The notes under the pieces are model-generated. The model saw only the letters and a program-made list of their open reading frames with translations. It was not told the origin of the DNA and ran no database searches. Shown piece by piece: positions 1 to 9,747 of a stretch of DNA of 64,000 nt (position 1 is the stretch's first letter; every line of letters starts with the position of its first letter). The stretch comes from Shinisaurus crocodilurus. Its lineage: Eukaryota; Chordata; Lepidosauria; Squamata; Shinisauridae. Position numbers and translations under genes: made by a program. Location of the stretch: contig CM037880.1 of assembly GCA_021292165.1 (NCBI GenBank), positions 224,284,467 through 224,348,466 of the forward strand, given 5' to 3'.

Positions 1-526
1 ACGTTGTGAAATAAATATACAATAAGGAAATACTTACGAAAATAGAAATTAGACGCTTTTTTTAAAAGAAAAAAACAACCCGTCTTGCAACTGAAACAAA
101 TCATTAAAAAAAAAAAAAAGAATCGTTCGCCTGGCACAATTCATTAAGGAATAAAAACGCATCGTCATCATGGTTATTATGCTTATTAAGCTTATTACGC
201 TGAGCAGGAGTAGCAAGTGTTAGCATTGTGTGGCGGCGGTTGTTGGTTACCTGTCAAGGTGAACACACTTTGTGGCCATTGGCTGCGGAGTTTTGCAAAT
301 CTCTCTTCGCTTTGTTGTTGTTGTAAATTAAAAAAAAAGTTGACCCCTTTTGAAAGCCCGGAGGAGGCGGCGAGGGCGGCGGCGGCGGCGGGTCTCGGGG
401 ACTGGCGGGGGCGGGCGGGCGGAGGGCTCGGCCCTCCCTGCCGCCCGCTTGGCCCCGTCGGCCCGGGCGCCCTGGCCGCGCCGCGCTGGGTGGGCTGCCG
501 GCCGTCGAGGAGCGCCGCCCGGCCCG
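1..526 (-). other. SCRT1: SCRT1 3' UTR / downstream flank
   Basis: This is the sequence immediately after the SCRT1 stop codon (read on the minus strand). About 345-526 is GC-rich and continues the CpG island. About 1-340 is AT-rich with A and T runs, as expected for a 3' UTR. I could not find a clear minus-strand AATAAA signal (TTTATT on the given strand), so the transcript end may lie beyond the window edge. The 3' UTR assignment is inferred from position only. Confidence 0.5.
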
Positions 527-994
527 TCAGGCCTCGAGGGGGCTGAGGGGCGGCGGCGGCGGCGGCGGCGCGGCGCCCTTGAAGCAGGCCGACTCGTAGT
601 GCTTGTTCAGGTAGGACTTGAGCGCGAAGGTCTTGTCGCAGCGCTTGCACTTGAAGTGCTTGAAGGCCGAGTGCGTCTGCATGTGGGCGCGCAGGTTGGA
701 GCGGTCGGCGAAGGCCTTGCCGCAGTGCGCGCAGCCGAAGGGCTTCTCGCCCGTGTGCGAGCGCATGTGGCCCTGCAGCAGCCAGGGCCGGCTGAAGGCC
801 TTGCCGCACACGTCGCACTTGTGCTTGAGGTCGTGCGTCAGCAGGTGCATGGCCATGGCCGGCATGGAGACGTACACCTTGCCGCACGTGGGGCACTTCT
901 TGGCCATCTTGCTGTCGAGGCTGCGGTGCGTCTGCTTGTGGCGGCTCAGGTTGGACGACGTGGCGTACGTCTTGCCGCACTCGCTGCACGTGTG

Positions 995-1025
<31 letters not shown>

Positions 1026-3146
1026 GCCTGCGGAGCGGCCTGCGGAGCGGCCTGCTGCGGCTGGCCCAGGCGGGAGCCGGCGCCCCCGCCGCCCACTACC
1101 GCCGCCTTGCGGCGCGAGCGGCCGTCGGTGATGAAGAAGGCGTCGACGGCGTAGCCCTCGCTCACCGCCGCATCGCCGTTGATGTAGCCGCCGGCCAACT
1201 CCGAGTGCGGGCTGTCCGGCTGGTCCGAGTCCGGCGCGCCGTAGTCGCCGCCGTGCGCTCCCGGGTAGATGACGCCCGTCGGCGAGGGCACCTTGAGCCC
1301 GCTCTCGCTCTCGCCCCCCTCGTACACCGACGACGGTGTGATGTACTCGCGGATGTATCCTCCTGGGGGCGGGGAAGGGGGGAGCGGAGAGGGGCAGCGG
1401 GTGGGGTGGGGTGGCAGGAAGTTTGCACGGAGCAGAAGAGGAATGGCGACAGGGCGAGAAAGTTGGCCGAGTGAGTGGAGAAGGCAGCGGAGATGGGTGG
1501 GTGGGGGGTTGCAAAAGAGTGGGTGCGGTGCGGGGGGGGGGGTGAGAGGGGACAATTGGAAAGGCCAGAAGACGGTCGAGGCAGAGAGAGGGAGGGAGGG
1601 AGGGGGGCGTGTAGAGGGTCACACACAAACACACACAGGGACAGCGCCCCGGAGAGCGCCGGGAAAGCGAGGAGGCGGAGGGGACGGGCAGGATCGGGAT
1701 CGGGGGTGAGGGCAGGAGAAAAGGAGAGAGAGAGAGAGAGTTGAGCAGGGAGGCCCCCTCGGAGCGCGGGGCCGCGCAGGAGACGCCGAGCAGTCAATAA
1801 TTGATGGGCTTCGGGAGCTCAGCTCGAGAGCTCTTCGAGTTAATAGATGCAACAAGCTGGAGCCCCGAGAAGCCCTCACCCCCCTCTTCTCCCCCCTCCC
1901 CCCCCCGCGGCCGGGCGGCTCCTCTGTCATGCTAATCTCCGCGGCGCCTGATGAACCCCCCCCCCTTCCCTCATCAGCCCCTCCGTCCTTCGGAGCGATT
2001 TCGCGGCCCTTTCACCTGCGGCTTGGTCAGATCACTGGCTGACGGGATTGGGGGCCGGATCTATGTGTGGGGGGTGGAGAGGAAGACCCCAGGCCCTTGG
2101 CCGAAGACAGGGGCATCCCCTTCTCTACTCCCCCTGCCCTGCGATCCCCTCCTCTCAAGGTCAGCTCTCTGCAGGAGACCAAAGGCATGGGGGGGTGCGG
2201 GCTGGTAGGCTAATTCCCCTCCCCCCTTTTTGCTCTCGAACCACCACCTCAGCAGAATTCCAGCGATTATGCAACACGCTGCTGCTGCTGCTGCTGCTGC
2301 AAATGTCTTGCTCGGAACAAAAGCACGCGGGGGGGGGGGGATTCACCAGAAGCCCAGGCCGGGAGGGCGGGAAACACCCCCTCAGATTGCGGGGTGGTGG
2401 TGGTTCGGCGCCACACACGGAAGGCCCCACTGAAAGGGGGAATAGTACCGGGGGGAGGCAGCTCAGTTGCCCTTGAACTTGAGCGCGAGACAAAAGGGAC
2501 TGGCTCGTTGGCGAGGAAGGCAGCGATGCAATGCCGCCTCCAACGGGGCTGTCCTGCTCTGCCCCCCCCCCTCCTTCCCTCCCGCTCCTTCTTCCTCCCA
2601 TCCTGGAAGCGGCTCCCCCACCCGCCTCACTCCCCGCAAGGTCTAATTTTAGCAGGGTTGGGTTGCATCGAAATGTGCCGAGTCAACACAGCAGCAGCGC
2701 CGAGCGAGAGCCGCTCAAGATGGCTCTTGGCTGCCGCGGGACTGCTGACCGACCTCCGCCAGCATTCCGGGGAAGGAGCGAGCCGCATACCGAGACTCGC
2801 TCCCTCCTCGCGCTCTGCCTCCCCCGGTGCCGGTGCCGGTGCCGGGCGAGCGCTCCCCGCGGGGACATCCCGCGGGCGGCGGCCCGGAGTTCCTGCCAAG
2901 TGGCCCGGCTGAAGCGCTGACCCCCGGCCCGGCGCCAGCCCCTTTCTCGCCGACCCCCTCCGCCTTCACTGCCAGGCTTGACACGAGGGTCTTCCCTCCT
3001 CCCCCCCCCCCACGCCCGTCCCCGTCCTTACCCTTGTCATGGAGCCGGGAGTTGAAGTCCGCCCGCGATCGGCTGTAGGAGTTTTCTAGGTCCGCCGAGG
3101 AGAAATCGTCAAGTTTGACCTTTTTAACCAGGAAAGATCTTGGCAT
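527..3146 (-). CDS. SCRT1: Scratch family transcriptional repressor 1 (SCRT1), two coding exons
   Basis: Minus-strand gene. Coding exon 1 is 3146-3032 (115 nt) and exon 2 is 1362-527 (836 nt). Together they give 317 codons, i.e. 316 residues plus TGA. The protein starts with the SNAG repressor motif MPRSFLVKK (residues 1-9), which in this family recruits corepressors in the nucleus. The block [20 protein letters not shown] (about 96-115) is typical of SCRT1 rather than SCRT2. A run of nine glutamines (152-160) precedes five zinc fingers: C164/C167/H180/H184, C195/C198/H211/H215, C221/C224/H237/H241, C249/C252/H265/H269, and a last C2HC finger C277/C280/H293/C298. The tail is proline-rich (304-310) and ends LSPLEA. 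Scratch proteins are neuronal Snail-superfamily repressors that bind E-boxes. The start is fixed by SNAG, which must be N-terminal; an upstream in-frame ATG at 3206 is rejected for that reason. The splice junction is GGGTAAGG donor and CAG/GAG acceptor, phase 1. Human SCRT1 is slightly longer. Every finger ligand is present and no frame break is seen. Confidence 0.95.
998..1024 (-). repeat. CAG/CTG trinucleotide repeat coding poly-glutamine in SCRT1
   Basis: Nine uninterrupted CTG units on the given strand read as nine CAG (Gln) codons directly before the first zinc finger of SCRT1. The preceding residues are also Gln/Ala/Pro-rich. The repeat is in frame and does not disturb the fingers. Confidence 0.95.
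1363..3031 (-). other. SCRT1: SCRT1 intron 1
   Basis: 1669-bp intron. The donor at 3031-3026 reads GTAAGG after exon end AAGG. The acceptor region ends CCCCCAG at 1363. The next three bases are GAG, so a second AG lies at 1361-1360 and the acceptor is a NAGNAG type: using 1362 as first exon base gives LHDKGGYIREY, using 1359 gives LHDKGYIREY. The intron is GC-rich, holds a CTG run (about 2278-2300), GA/CT-rich stretches and no recognised mobile element, which is typical of a protected CpG-island intron. Confidence 0.85.
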
Positions 3147-3398
3147 GGTTTCTGGGCTCTCCCGGAATGTGAGAAAGCCCCCGCAGCTTCCGCCGATGGG
3201 TTCCAACGAGAGACGGGGGGGCCAAGCGGCGGGGCGGGGGTGGGCAGGAGGGCTGCGCGGGACGGGAGAAGGCGGCCGGGCAGCAGCAAGCGAGGAAGGG
3301 GAACGTACAAAAATAAAATCTGGAGGGGGGAGACCCGTCGCTGCTGCTGCGGCGTCCTGCTAAAAAAGAGCGGGGGCCGGCGCGGCTCCAGGAGGGCA

Positions 3399-3432
<34 letters not shown>

Positions 3433-4260
3433 GCTACGGCTTCGTGGGCTCGCTCGCCCGCGCCTTCGCAACCCGCGGACGGAGCGGCGCCTGCCGCGGA
3501 GGTCTCCAGCCTGGGCGGCTGCGTCGCGCGAGTCCTGCTTCGCCCCGCGGCGGCGGCGGCGGCGGCGGCGGCGGCTTTTGTGCGGGGAGGGAAGGCAGCG
3601 GCGCCTCCTCGGCAGCAGGCCTCTCGCTCGCCCTCCAGCGCGGCTCACCAGCCCACCATGAGTTCGAGAGATTGCAACCAACGCCGCGCTGGTTCATAAG
3701 AGGCGGCCTGCGAGTTCAGCACCTGGACAGCTCCCGGCGAGAAGAGCGGCGCGCGGCTGGCTCGTTTCCCCGCGGCCGCTCGGGCGCTCTCGCTCGCTTC
3801 CCCGCGGCGGCGGCGGCGGCGGCGGCGCGGCGGCTCGCCCGCTCGGCCGGCCCAGGCTCGGCGGCGGCGGCGGCGGCGGCGGCTCGGCTCGGCTTCCCCC
3901 CTCCCCCGTCCGCCCCCAGCTCCTCGGCCCTCCTCTCCAGCGCTGCAGCTTCTGCTCGGGCTGCGGGTGTGCGCGCCTGTGCTGTAATTCGTATTGTTGT
4001 TCCGCTTCGGGGCGGCGGTGGCGGTTGGGAGCGGGCGTGGGGGGGGGGGGGACGGCTGGCTGGCTGGCTGGCTGGCGTGCGGGGGCTTCCTCGCTCAGCA
4101 CTGGACAGCTCCCGGCTTCCTTGCCGCAGCCTCTTGTTGCAAGCGCCTGAATTTCTGAAGATTCGCGGATCAGCTGTTCGGATTTATAATGCAGCGATCA
4201 GGTGGTGGACGGAAATGGAAGCGCTTAATTTAATCCATCAAAAAAAAAAAAAAAAAAAAT
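3147..4260 (-). promoter_or_regulatory. SCRT1: CpG-island promoter and 5' UTR region of SCRT1
   Basis: Upstream of the SCRT1 ATG the sequence is extremely GC- and CpG-rich, with long GGC runs (about 3400-3430, 3548-3573, 3804-3828 and 3859-3882). The island as a whole runs from about 345 to 4200. No convincing TATA box is seen, as expected for a CpG-island promoter. The transcription start cannot be placed from sequence alone. The long reading frames in both directions here are by-products of high GC content. Confidence 0.65.
4240..4259. repeat. poly(A) run
   Basis: Uninterrupted A run of about 19-20 bases near the edge of the CpG island, followed by further A/T-rich tracts to about 4410. 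Confidence 0.9.
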
Positions 4261-5324
4261 CTCTCCCGGGAACAAGGCTGAGACAGAATGATTTAGTGAC
4301 GCTGTTGTGAGTCGCCTCCTGCCCGGTCTTTTTGTAAAAAAAAACAAAACAAAAAAAACCCTTCCTTTCTTCCCCCACCTTTTCTTTCTTTTCTTTTTTT
4401 TTCTTTTTCGTTTGTAGGTTAAACGTGAAAAGGGGGAAAGGCAGAAACCAGCCCGGGAGGCAACGCCGGAGGCTCGCCCGCCCCCCCAACTTGAAAGAGT
4501 CCCCGGATTCTCCCACCACAGTTTGCAACTTGGAAGACAAGCAACTTCTCCTGGGCCCGCAGCTCTGCCGACCTGAGGAGGAGCGATACTGCTTTCTCCC
4601 CCCCCCCCCGCTCTTCTCGCCCGTGATTTATTGGGGGGGGGCGTCAGGAGGACCCCTGGGCCTTGTGATGCAAGAAAACAAGCTGCACCCTCACTTTTTA
4701 AAGCGGAAAGGGGGGGCGGTGTGGGCGAAGGCCCTTTGTTCTCCTCTTAAAAGGAGGCTGGGAAGCCAGAGAAGGGGGTGGTCCTGCGCCTTGTTGTCCC
4801 CTTCCTTCCCAGGCGATGGGTGAGGGGACTAGGGAGGGGACTGGGAGCCAGGGGAAAGAGGGCAGGTGTCAGGACTCTTGGAGGGACAAAAAGAAGAGGT
4901 GCTGGGGTGCAAGCCCCTTTTCGATTCTGCTCACCTAGGTGCCTCACCCAAATGTGTAAAGGCTGGGAGTGAAGGGAAAGCACTTTGCACATGCTCAGAG
5001 ACACTGTCTTGTGACTTTGTGCACCCCAGAACTCTGCCCTGGTTCTGAAACCAATCACAAGGCTCAGCCCCAGGACTTCCTAGCAAAAGATCAGTCTTGC
5101 TGCTTTGATTTGGGCCACCAAAAGGGGGTGATTGTCAGGAGTTCTTGGGCATATCCACATATTCTGGTGGGGTCAGAGTAGGAGCAAGCAGCTAGGATAC
5201 CTGGGTTTCATTCTCACATGCAGGCTGGGCAGTTTCAGTGAGTGACATCTTGGGAACCTGGCAGAGGAGACTTCTCTGCTCTGGATAAATTCCATGTAGC
5301 AGCAAAGCAAACCTTCCAAGGAGG
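4261..5324. other. Non-coding, no clear feature
   Basis: Contains T-rich and C-rich tracts (4320-4410, 4590-4640) and otherwise unique-looking sequence. I recognise no gene or mobile element. Confidence 0.5.
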
Positions 5325-5625
5325 CAACAAGAAACATCTGAACAGCCTGATCCCAGAAGCTAAGCAGGGTTGGGCTTGGTTAGTATTTGGATGGGTGACC
5401 GCCTTGGAGTACCAGGTGCTGTAGGGACGGACCAGAGCTCAGTGTGAGAGAGCCCCTGCTTTGCATGCAGAAGGTCCCGGGTTCCATCCCCGGCTTCTCC
5501 AGGTAGGACTAGGAAAGAATTCTGCCTGAAACCCCGGAGAGTCACTGCTGCCAGTCAGTGTCGACAATACTGGGCTGGATGGACCAATGGCCTGACTCAG
5601 TATAAGGCAGCTTCCTAACATGTCT
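5325..5625 (+). mobile_element. 5S-tRNA dimeric SINE (5S-Sauria type)
   Basis: About 5340-5430 resembles 5S rRNA through the whole internal control region (AGAAGCTAAGCAGGGT, then TTGGATGGGTGACCGCC) and on to GTGCTGTAGGGAC. It is followed by a tRNA-like unit (about 5431-5505) with an A-box-like segment and the B box GGTCCCGGGTTCCATCCC. The tail (about 5506-5625) ends GGACCAATGGCCTGACTC and AAGGCAGCTTCCTAACATGT, the usual 3' part of squamate Sauria SINEs, which are known to use a Bov-B-like LINE tail. Transcription would be by RNA polymerase III. It is not a functional 5S or tRNA gene: both units are diverged and fused. Confidence 0.85.
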
Positions 5626-5867
5626 CTCTCAGCATCTGAGGGTCTGTTTTTGGTCTGTAAGCTACAAGCACCACTTTTTTGCCTTCTGGCTGCTTTGTAA
5701 TTCCACATGAAAACTTGGATTTAATTAATATATGAAGCAGTGGGGGAGGGGGAGGAACTGAGAGCTAGTCACCTTATTTTCTATAGTCCAGTATCTGAAC
5801 TGAACAGCTGGAACTCCCACACCCTGGGAGAGGGCATTTGATCAAAGTGGGGTGGAAGCCTAGGACA

Positions 5868-6038
5868 GGCCTGTGGCTCACACCGGCTCAGCTTGTCTGA
5901 GCGTGGAAAGCTAAGCAGGGTCAGGCCTGGCTATTACTTGGATGGGAGACCCCCTCCTCTAGTTTCCTGCATTGAGCAGGGGGTTGGACTCCATGGCCTT
6001 GTAGGCCCCTTCCAACTCTATGATCTATGAATCTATAG
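5868..6038 (+). mobile_element. 5S rRNA-headed, CR1-tailed SINE, copy 1
   Basis: The head matches 5S rRNA: GAGCGTGGAAAGCTAAGCAG, GGTCAGGCCTGGCTATTACT and TGGATGGGAGACC cover the A box, intermediate element and C box. Directly after the C box the sequence changes to a CR1 3' end (TTTCCTGCATTGAGCAGGGG, GGTTGGACTCCATGGCCTTG, CCTTCCAACTCTATGATC), ending in TCTATGA-type repeats. The length is about 170 bp. The same chimera recurs elsewhere in the window. Confidence 0.85.
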
Positions 6039-6247
6039 ATTGCCAATAGCTGCTTCATAGTTCAGGAACGCCCTCCTCTTGTATCATCTTCTGGAGGAAG
6101 CATGGAACCTGTTTGCTGCATGTCTTGCAGCCTCTGGGGCACAATCCACCAGGAAATTCTATTGTGCTCCTGCACATTCACAGCTCCCGCTTATTTCAGT
6201 TCTGCTTGCACAGGATAATTTTCCTGGGCATTGGTGGCCCTTGCTAG

Positions 6248-6403
6248 CCTGGGCGTGGAAAGTGAAGCAGGGTCAGGCCTGGTTATTACTTGGATGGGAG
6301 ACCCCCTCCTCTAGTTTCCTGCATTGAGCAGGGGGTTGGACTCCATGGCCTTGTAGGCCCCTTCCAACTCTATGATCTATGAATCTATAAGTCTCAAGTC
6401 TAT
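6248..6403 (+). mobile_element. 5S-CR1 SINE, copy 2 (5' truncated)
   Basis: Begins inside the 5S-like head (GGGCGTGGAAAGTGAAGCAG), continues through the C-box motif GGATGGGAGACC and the CR1-like tail, and ends at a GT microsatellite. Confidence 0.8.

Positions 6404-6405
<2 letters not shown>

Positions 6406-6439
<34 letters not shown>
6406..6439. repeat. (GT)n microsatellite
   Basis: About 17 GT units at the 3' end of the preceding SINE, plausibly grown from its terminal repeat. Confidence 0.95.
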
Positions 6440-6443
<4 letters not shown>

Positions 6444-6614
6444 CATGGGCTTGGCCTCAGAGAGCAAGTGGTACAAAATAGGTAAGATGAAACTTCTGAT
6501 TGTCTCCAGCTGCACAGATGAATGAGAGACAAAACGGGAATGTCCTGCAGAGCCCTCTGTCCATCAGAGTGACTATGATCACACATCTGGAGCTCTCAGT
6601 GCCTCTGTCTATAC

Positions 6615-6726
6615 CAGGGATGGGCCTTCCAGATGTTGTTGGACTGCAGCTCCCCCCACCCCTCACCATTGGCTATACTGGCTAGAGCTGATGGGAGCTG
6701 TAGTCCAACAGCATCTGAGGGCCACT
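6615..6726. mobile_element. Palindromic hAT-like MITE relic
   Basis: The left arm CAGATGTTGTTGGACTGCAG is complementary to the right arm near CTGTAGTCCAACAGCATCTG. This is the fold-back pattern of the palindromic MITE family seen intact at 15617-15751, but the copy is diverged and I did not find a clean target duplication. Confidence 0.6.
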
Positions 6727-7559
6727 CGTTCACTGTCCGTGGTGTACCCCACATCCGGTCCACGAGGAGTCGGAGCGTATTGTGTGCCTGACCCACTGGG
6801 GCCTTCCTTGTGCAGTCCCTGCAGAAATAAACAGGGCCTCAAGATGGGCAGGACCTCTATGAAGCTTCACTGGAGAAGGTCCCACCCGGTAGATTGTGCC
6901 TCCTGTGTCCTTGTGCCTTTTGCCAGCCCTGTATGTCACCTGAGGGGTCATCTGCAGTGCCTCTAAATCCAGAACTTTCTCCACTCAGGCCCTCTCTCTC
7001 CTGCCCAACCTTATGACCTCCTCTACTGAGCGGTCTTAGGGGTAGACCGTGCAAAGGATTTGCAGTGGGAGAGGGTGTGTGTGTGCAAACAAAAGGGGGA
7101 ATCAGGATTGCAAAGCAATAGACAGTGAATCCACCCAGTTGATCCTCTCTCAGGTCCAGATTGCCTCCCTTGGGCGGGCGGGCGGGGGGGGGGACACACA
7201 CCCTTGCAGGAGCTTCCTGCAAGTCAGCAGTGCTGTGGCCCGGCGCTGGGAATCCCCGATTGCAGCCTCCTCCTCCTCCTCCTGGCCCTAGGAAGCACTC
7301 TCTCGGCTCTCCGGCTCTCCGCTGCTCTCAAACATCCACCAGACACACTACTGGGCTGCACTTGTTTCTCCGTGGCTCCCCTGTGGCCCTGCCTTTGATT
7401 GATGCTGCTCTCCTTCCCTGCATCCTAATTAACAAGAATGCGGGGAACCTCGGGGTCTTTGGAACAGAGCGAGAACAGAAAGCGCTCCGTGTGTGTGCGC
7501 GTGCGTGCGCGCGTGCGCGCGCGCGCCTTGGTTTTGTTCTGAATTTCCGCCCTCCCTCT
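6727..7559. other. Non-coding, no gene
   Basis: Mostly unique-looking sequence with a short purine/pyrimidine stretch, a G run (7186-7193) and an alternating GTGCGC tract (about 7490-7526). A TAATTAA motif lies near 7427-7433. No coding region or mobile element is recognised. Confidence 0.45.
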
Positions 7560-7820
7560 CTACTCTTGCAGTCTGATGGAATTGCAAACCAAGCTAACAA
7601 TCTACAGTCACCCAAAGTTTACAAGTCACCCTCTGACATCACAGCCCCCAAGCCAATGGTGTTCAGCTCATGCTAATGAAGGGGGCCCGGGGAGCAGAAG
7701 GTCCCCCCTTTAGGAGACATATGTCCCTAATTAACAAATATCTAGGAACAAGCCTGTTCGCTATTGTCTTTCCTTGTGTGGATTTGTTTACTTCTGCAGA
7801 AAAGACATGAGTGGGGAGCC
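7560..7820. promoter_or_regulatory. Candidate conserved regulatory element
   Basis: Repeat-free patch rich in transcription-factor-like words: AGCCAATGG (CCAAT type), ATGCTAATGA and CCTAATTAAC (homeodomain type), CATATG (E-box), CTATTGTCTTT (SOX-like) and TTTGTTTACTT (forkhead-like). There is no open frame or repeat family. The enhancer role is inferred from motif density only. Confidence 0.35.
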
Positions 7821-8089
7821 CAGGTGACAAAAGGCCACACGGAAGCAGCTCCTCCACACACCCCGCCCTGGCAGGCGCCCGCCTGCTTTGCTCTTTGAAG
7901 ACCTTGAGGGGCTCAGTGCAGGGCTAGCCCAACACACGCTGGAGCTCGAGGTGGCAGTCCCCCCCTTGATCATTCGGGGGTGGGGGGATCCACCGGAACG
8001 TCTCCTGCGTGAGCGGCAATGAAGAGCACTGCCCTGCAGTGCTTGAGCAGCCCTCATTCATTTCTATGGGCTTGTGCAGGAGAAGCTTC

Positions 8090-8447
8090 CCATGGATATG
8101 ATCACACTCTTCCAGTATTTGAAGGGATGTCACACAGAGGAGGGCAAAGATCTCTTCTCGTTCATCCCGGTTTGCAGGACACGGAATAATGGGCTCAAGT
8201 TACAGGAACCTAGATTCCACCTAAACATCAGGAAAAATTTCCTGACTGTCAGAGCAATAAGACAATGGAATCAACTACCTAGGGAGGTGGTGGGCTCTCC
8301 CACTCTGGAGGCATTCAAGGTGCGGCTGGACAGACATCTGTCAGAGATGCTTTGACCTGGATTCCTGCATTGAGCAGGGGGTTGGACTCGATGGCCTTGT
8401 AGGCCCCTTCCAACTCTACTTTTCTATGATTCTATGATTCTATGATT
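8090..8447 (+). mobile_element. CR1 LINE 3' end
   Basis: 3' end of a CR1 element, plus orientation. The last part of the reverse-transcriptase ORF is readable (LKGCHTEEGKDLFSFIPVCR ... AIRQWNQLPREVVGSPTLEA), followed by the usual short 3' UTR (GGATTCCTGCATTGAGCAGG) and terminal TTCTATGA repeats. It is strongly 5' truncated, as is usual for CR1. Confidence 0.92.
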
Positions 8448-9045
8448 GTACGTGCATGGGTCCGGCCTGCCTGCCTCCACACTGCAGTTCCTGGCGGCAC
8501 CCAACCGGCACTCAGAGTAGGGCTGTCTTCAGATCAAAGCATATTATTATTATTATATTATTATCTACAGTATTTGTATACCGCTCCACATCAAGCAGAT
8601 TCCGGAGCAGTGAACAATATGGGAGGACACATCTTCCAAAGGACATACATGTGTGTGTGTGTGCGCGCACGCATGGCATGTGAAGGCACACTCTTTTGCA
8701 CAGAAATGGGAATAGTATTTGCAAAGCTGTGTGTATATATATATGGAATATGAATTTATGAAGGTAATCTATGTTTGTAAGTTAAGCCCATATTGAATTA
8801 CAGTGTGTGTGGGGTGTGTGTGTGTGTTGGACTGCAACTCCCATCGGCCCTAGCCATCAAAGCCAATGGTGAGGGATGATGGGAACGGCAGTCCGACATC
8901 TGGCAAGAGAAGGCCGTACATTCCCAGGGGAGGCTGGCGACTCTTGTGTCAGAGGGGCTCCTTATCCACTGCAGAGCCCCACGGCCATAAGAGTCACCAG
9001 CCTCCCCTGTACACTCCCCACCCCTGAACTAGAGTGTTGTATTTC
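8448..9045. other. Non-coding with small repeat relics
   Basis: Contains an ATT-rich run (8543-8562) followed by a fragment like the 3' tail of vertebrate LINE/SINE families (GTATTTGTATACCGCTCC), GT-rich stretches (8650-8664, 8803-8826) and a diverged palindromic MITE relic (about 8826-8908, TTGGACTGCAACTCCCATC ... GGCAGTCCGACATCTGG). No gene is seen. Confidence 0.5.
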
Positions 9046-9140
9046 ATAGATCATAGAGTTGGAAGGAGCCTACAAGGCTATCGAGACCAACCCCCCTGCT
9101 CAAGGCAGGAAACTAGAGGAGGGGTCTCCCATCCAATTGT
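9046..9140 (-). mobile_element. 5S-CR1 SINE tail fragment
   Basis: Minus-strand CR1-like tail (ATAGAGTTGGAAGGAGCCTA) that reaches the start of the 5S C box (GGTCTCCCATCCAA). The 5S head is missing. Confidence 0.8.
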
Positions 9141-9594
9141 CAATGAAGCTGGCCTGCCTATTACAGAAGGAGGCCTTGGCAGGACACAGGATAGTCATAT
9201 ACATAAAGCTCCATTCCAGGGAGATCCCTGTCCAGATTTCCCTTGAAGCCTCCAAGCTTCCCAGGCACTTATTTTCTTCTAGGCGGCAACAAGCTTGCTC
9301 CCCCTGTGCCGCACTCACCGCAAAGGTGCCAGGAGGTCTCCCTGAAATCCAGACTTGGGTGCTGGAAAGGTTAGACCTAAGAGGAAGACGGCCTATAAAA
9401 GAAGGCAGCTTCTTGAAACTTGTGAAACATTCTTGAACCCCTCATTAGATGGCTTCAGTTAATTCTCTTGCTGATTGCTTTTGTCAGTGCACTTCTGATA
9501 GTCCTCAGTGCTCTTTATTTTGACTTTCCTATACTCCAGTGAAGGATCTGCTGCCTCCCACATAGAGACCTCCGCTGGATGTGGTGCATCTATA

Positions 9595-9747
9595 GAAGAA
9601 GAAGAAGAAGAAGAAGAAGAAGAAGAAGAAGAAGAAGAAGAAGAGGAAGAGGAGGAGGAGGAGGAGGAGGAGGAGGAGGAGGAAGAAGAAGAAGAAGAAG
9701 AAGAAGAAGAAGAAGAAGAAGAAAGAAGAAGAAGAAGAAGAAGAAGA
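9595..9747. repeat. Long (GAA)n/(GAG)n purine tract
   Basis: About 150 bp of pure purine on one strand, made of GAA and GAG triplets. Reading frames of poly-Glu, poly-Arg or poly-Lys across it are artefacts of the repeat. Confidence 0.97.

Noticed and set aside
195..1634. 479-residue minus-strand frame over SCRT1 exon 2
   Set aside because: Different frame from the SCRT1 fingers; low-complexity Arg/Pro/Ala shadow caused by GC-rich coding sequence.
3240..4310. 356-residue plus-strand frame upstream of SCRT1
   Set aside because: Poly-Ala/Gly/Arg from GGC repeats in the CpG island; no known protein.
5348..5505. Possible functional 5S rRNA and tRNA genes
   Set aside because: Units are diverged, fused and followed by a Sauria SINE tail; part of a SINE.
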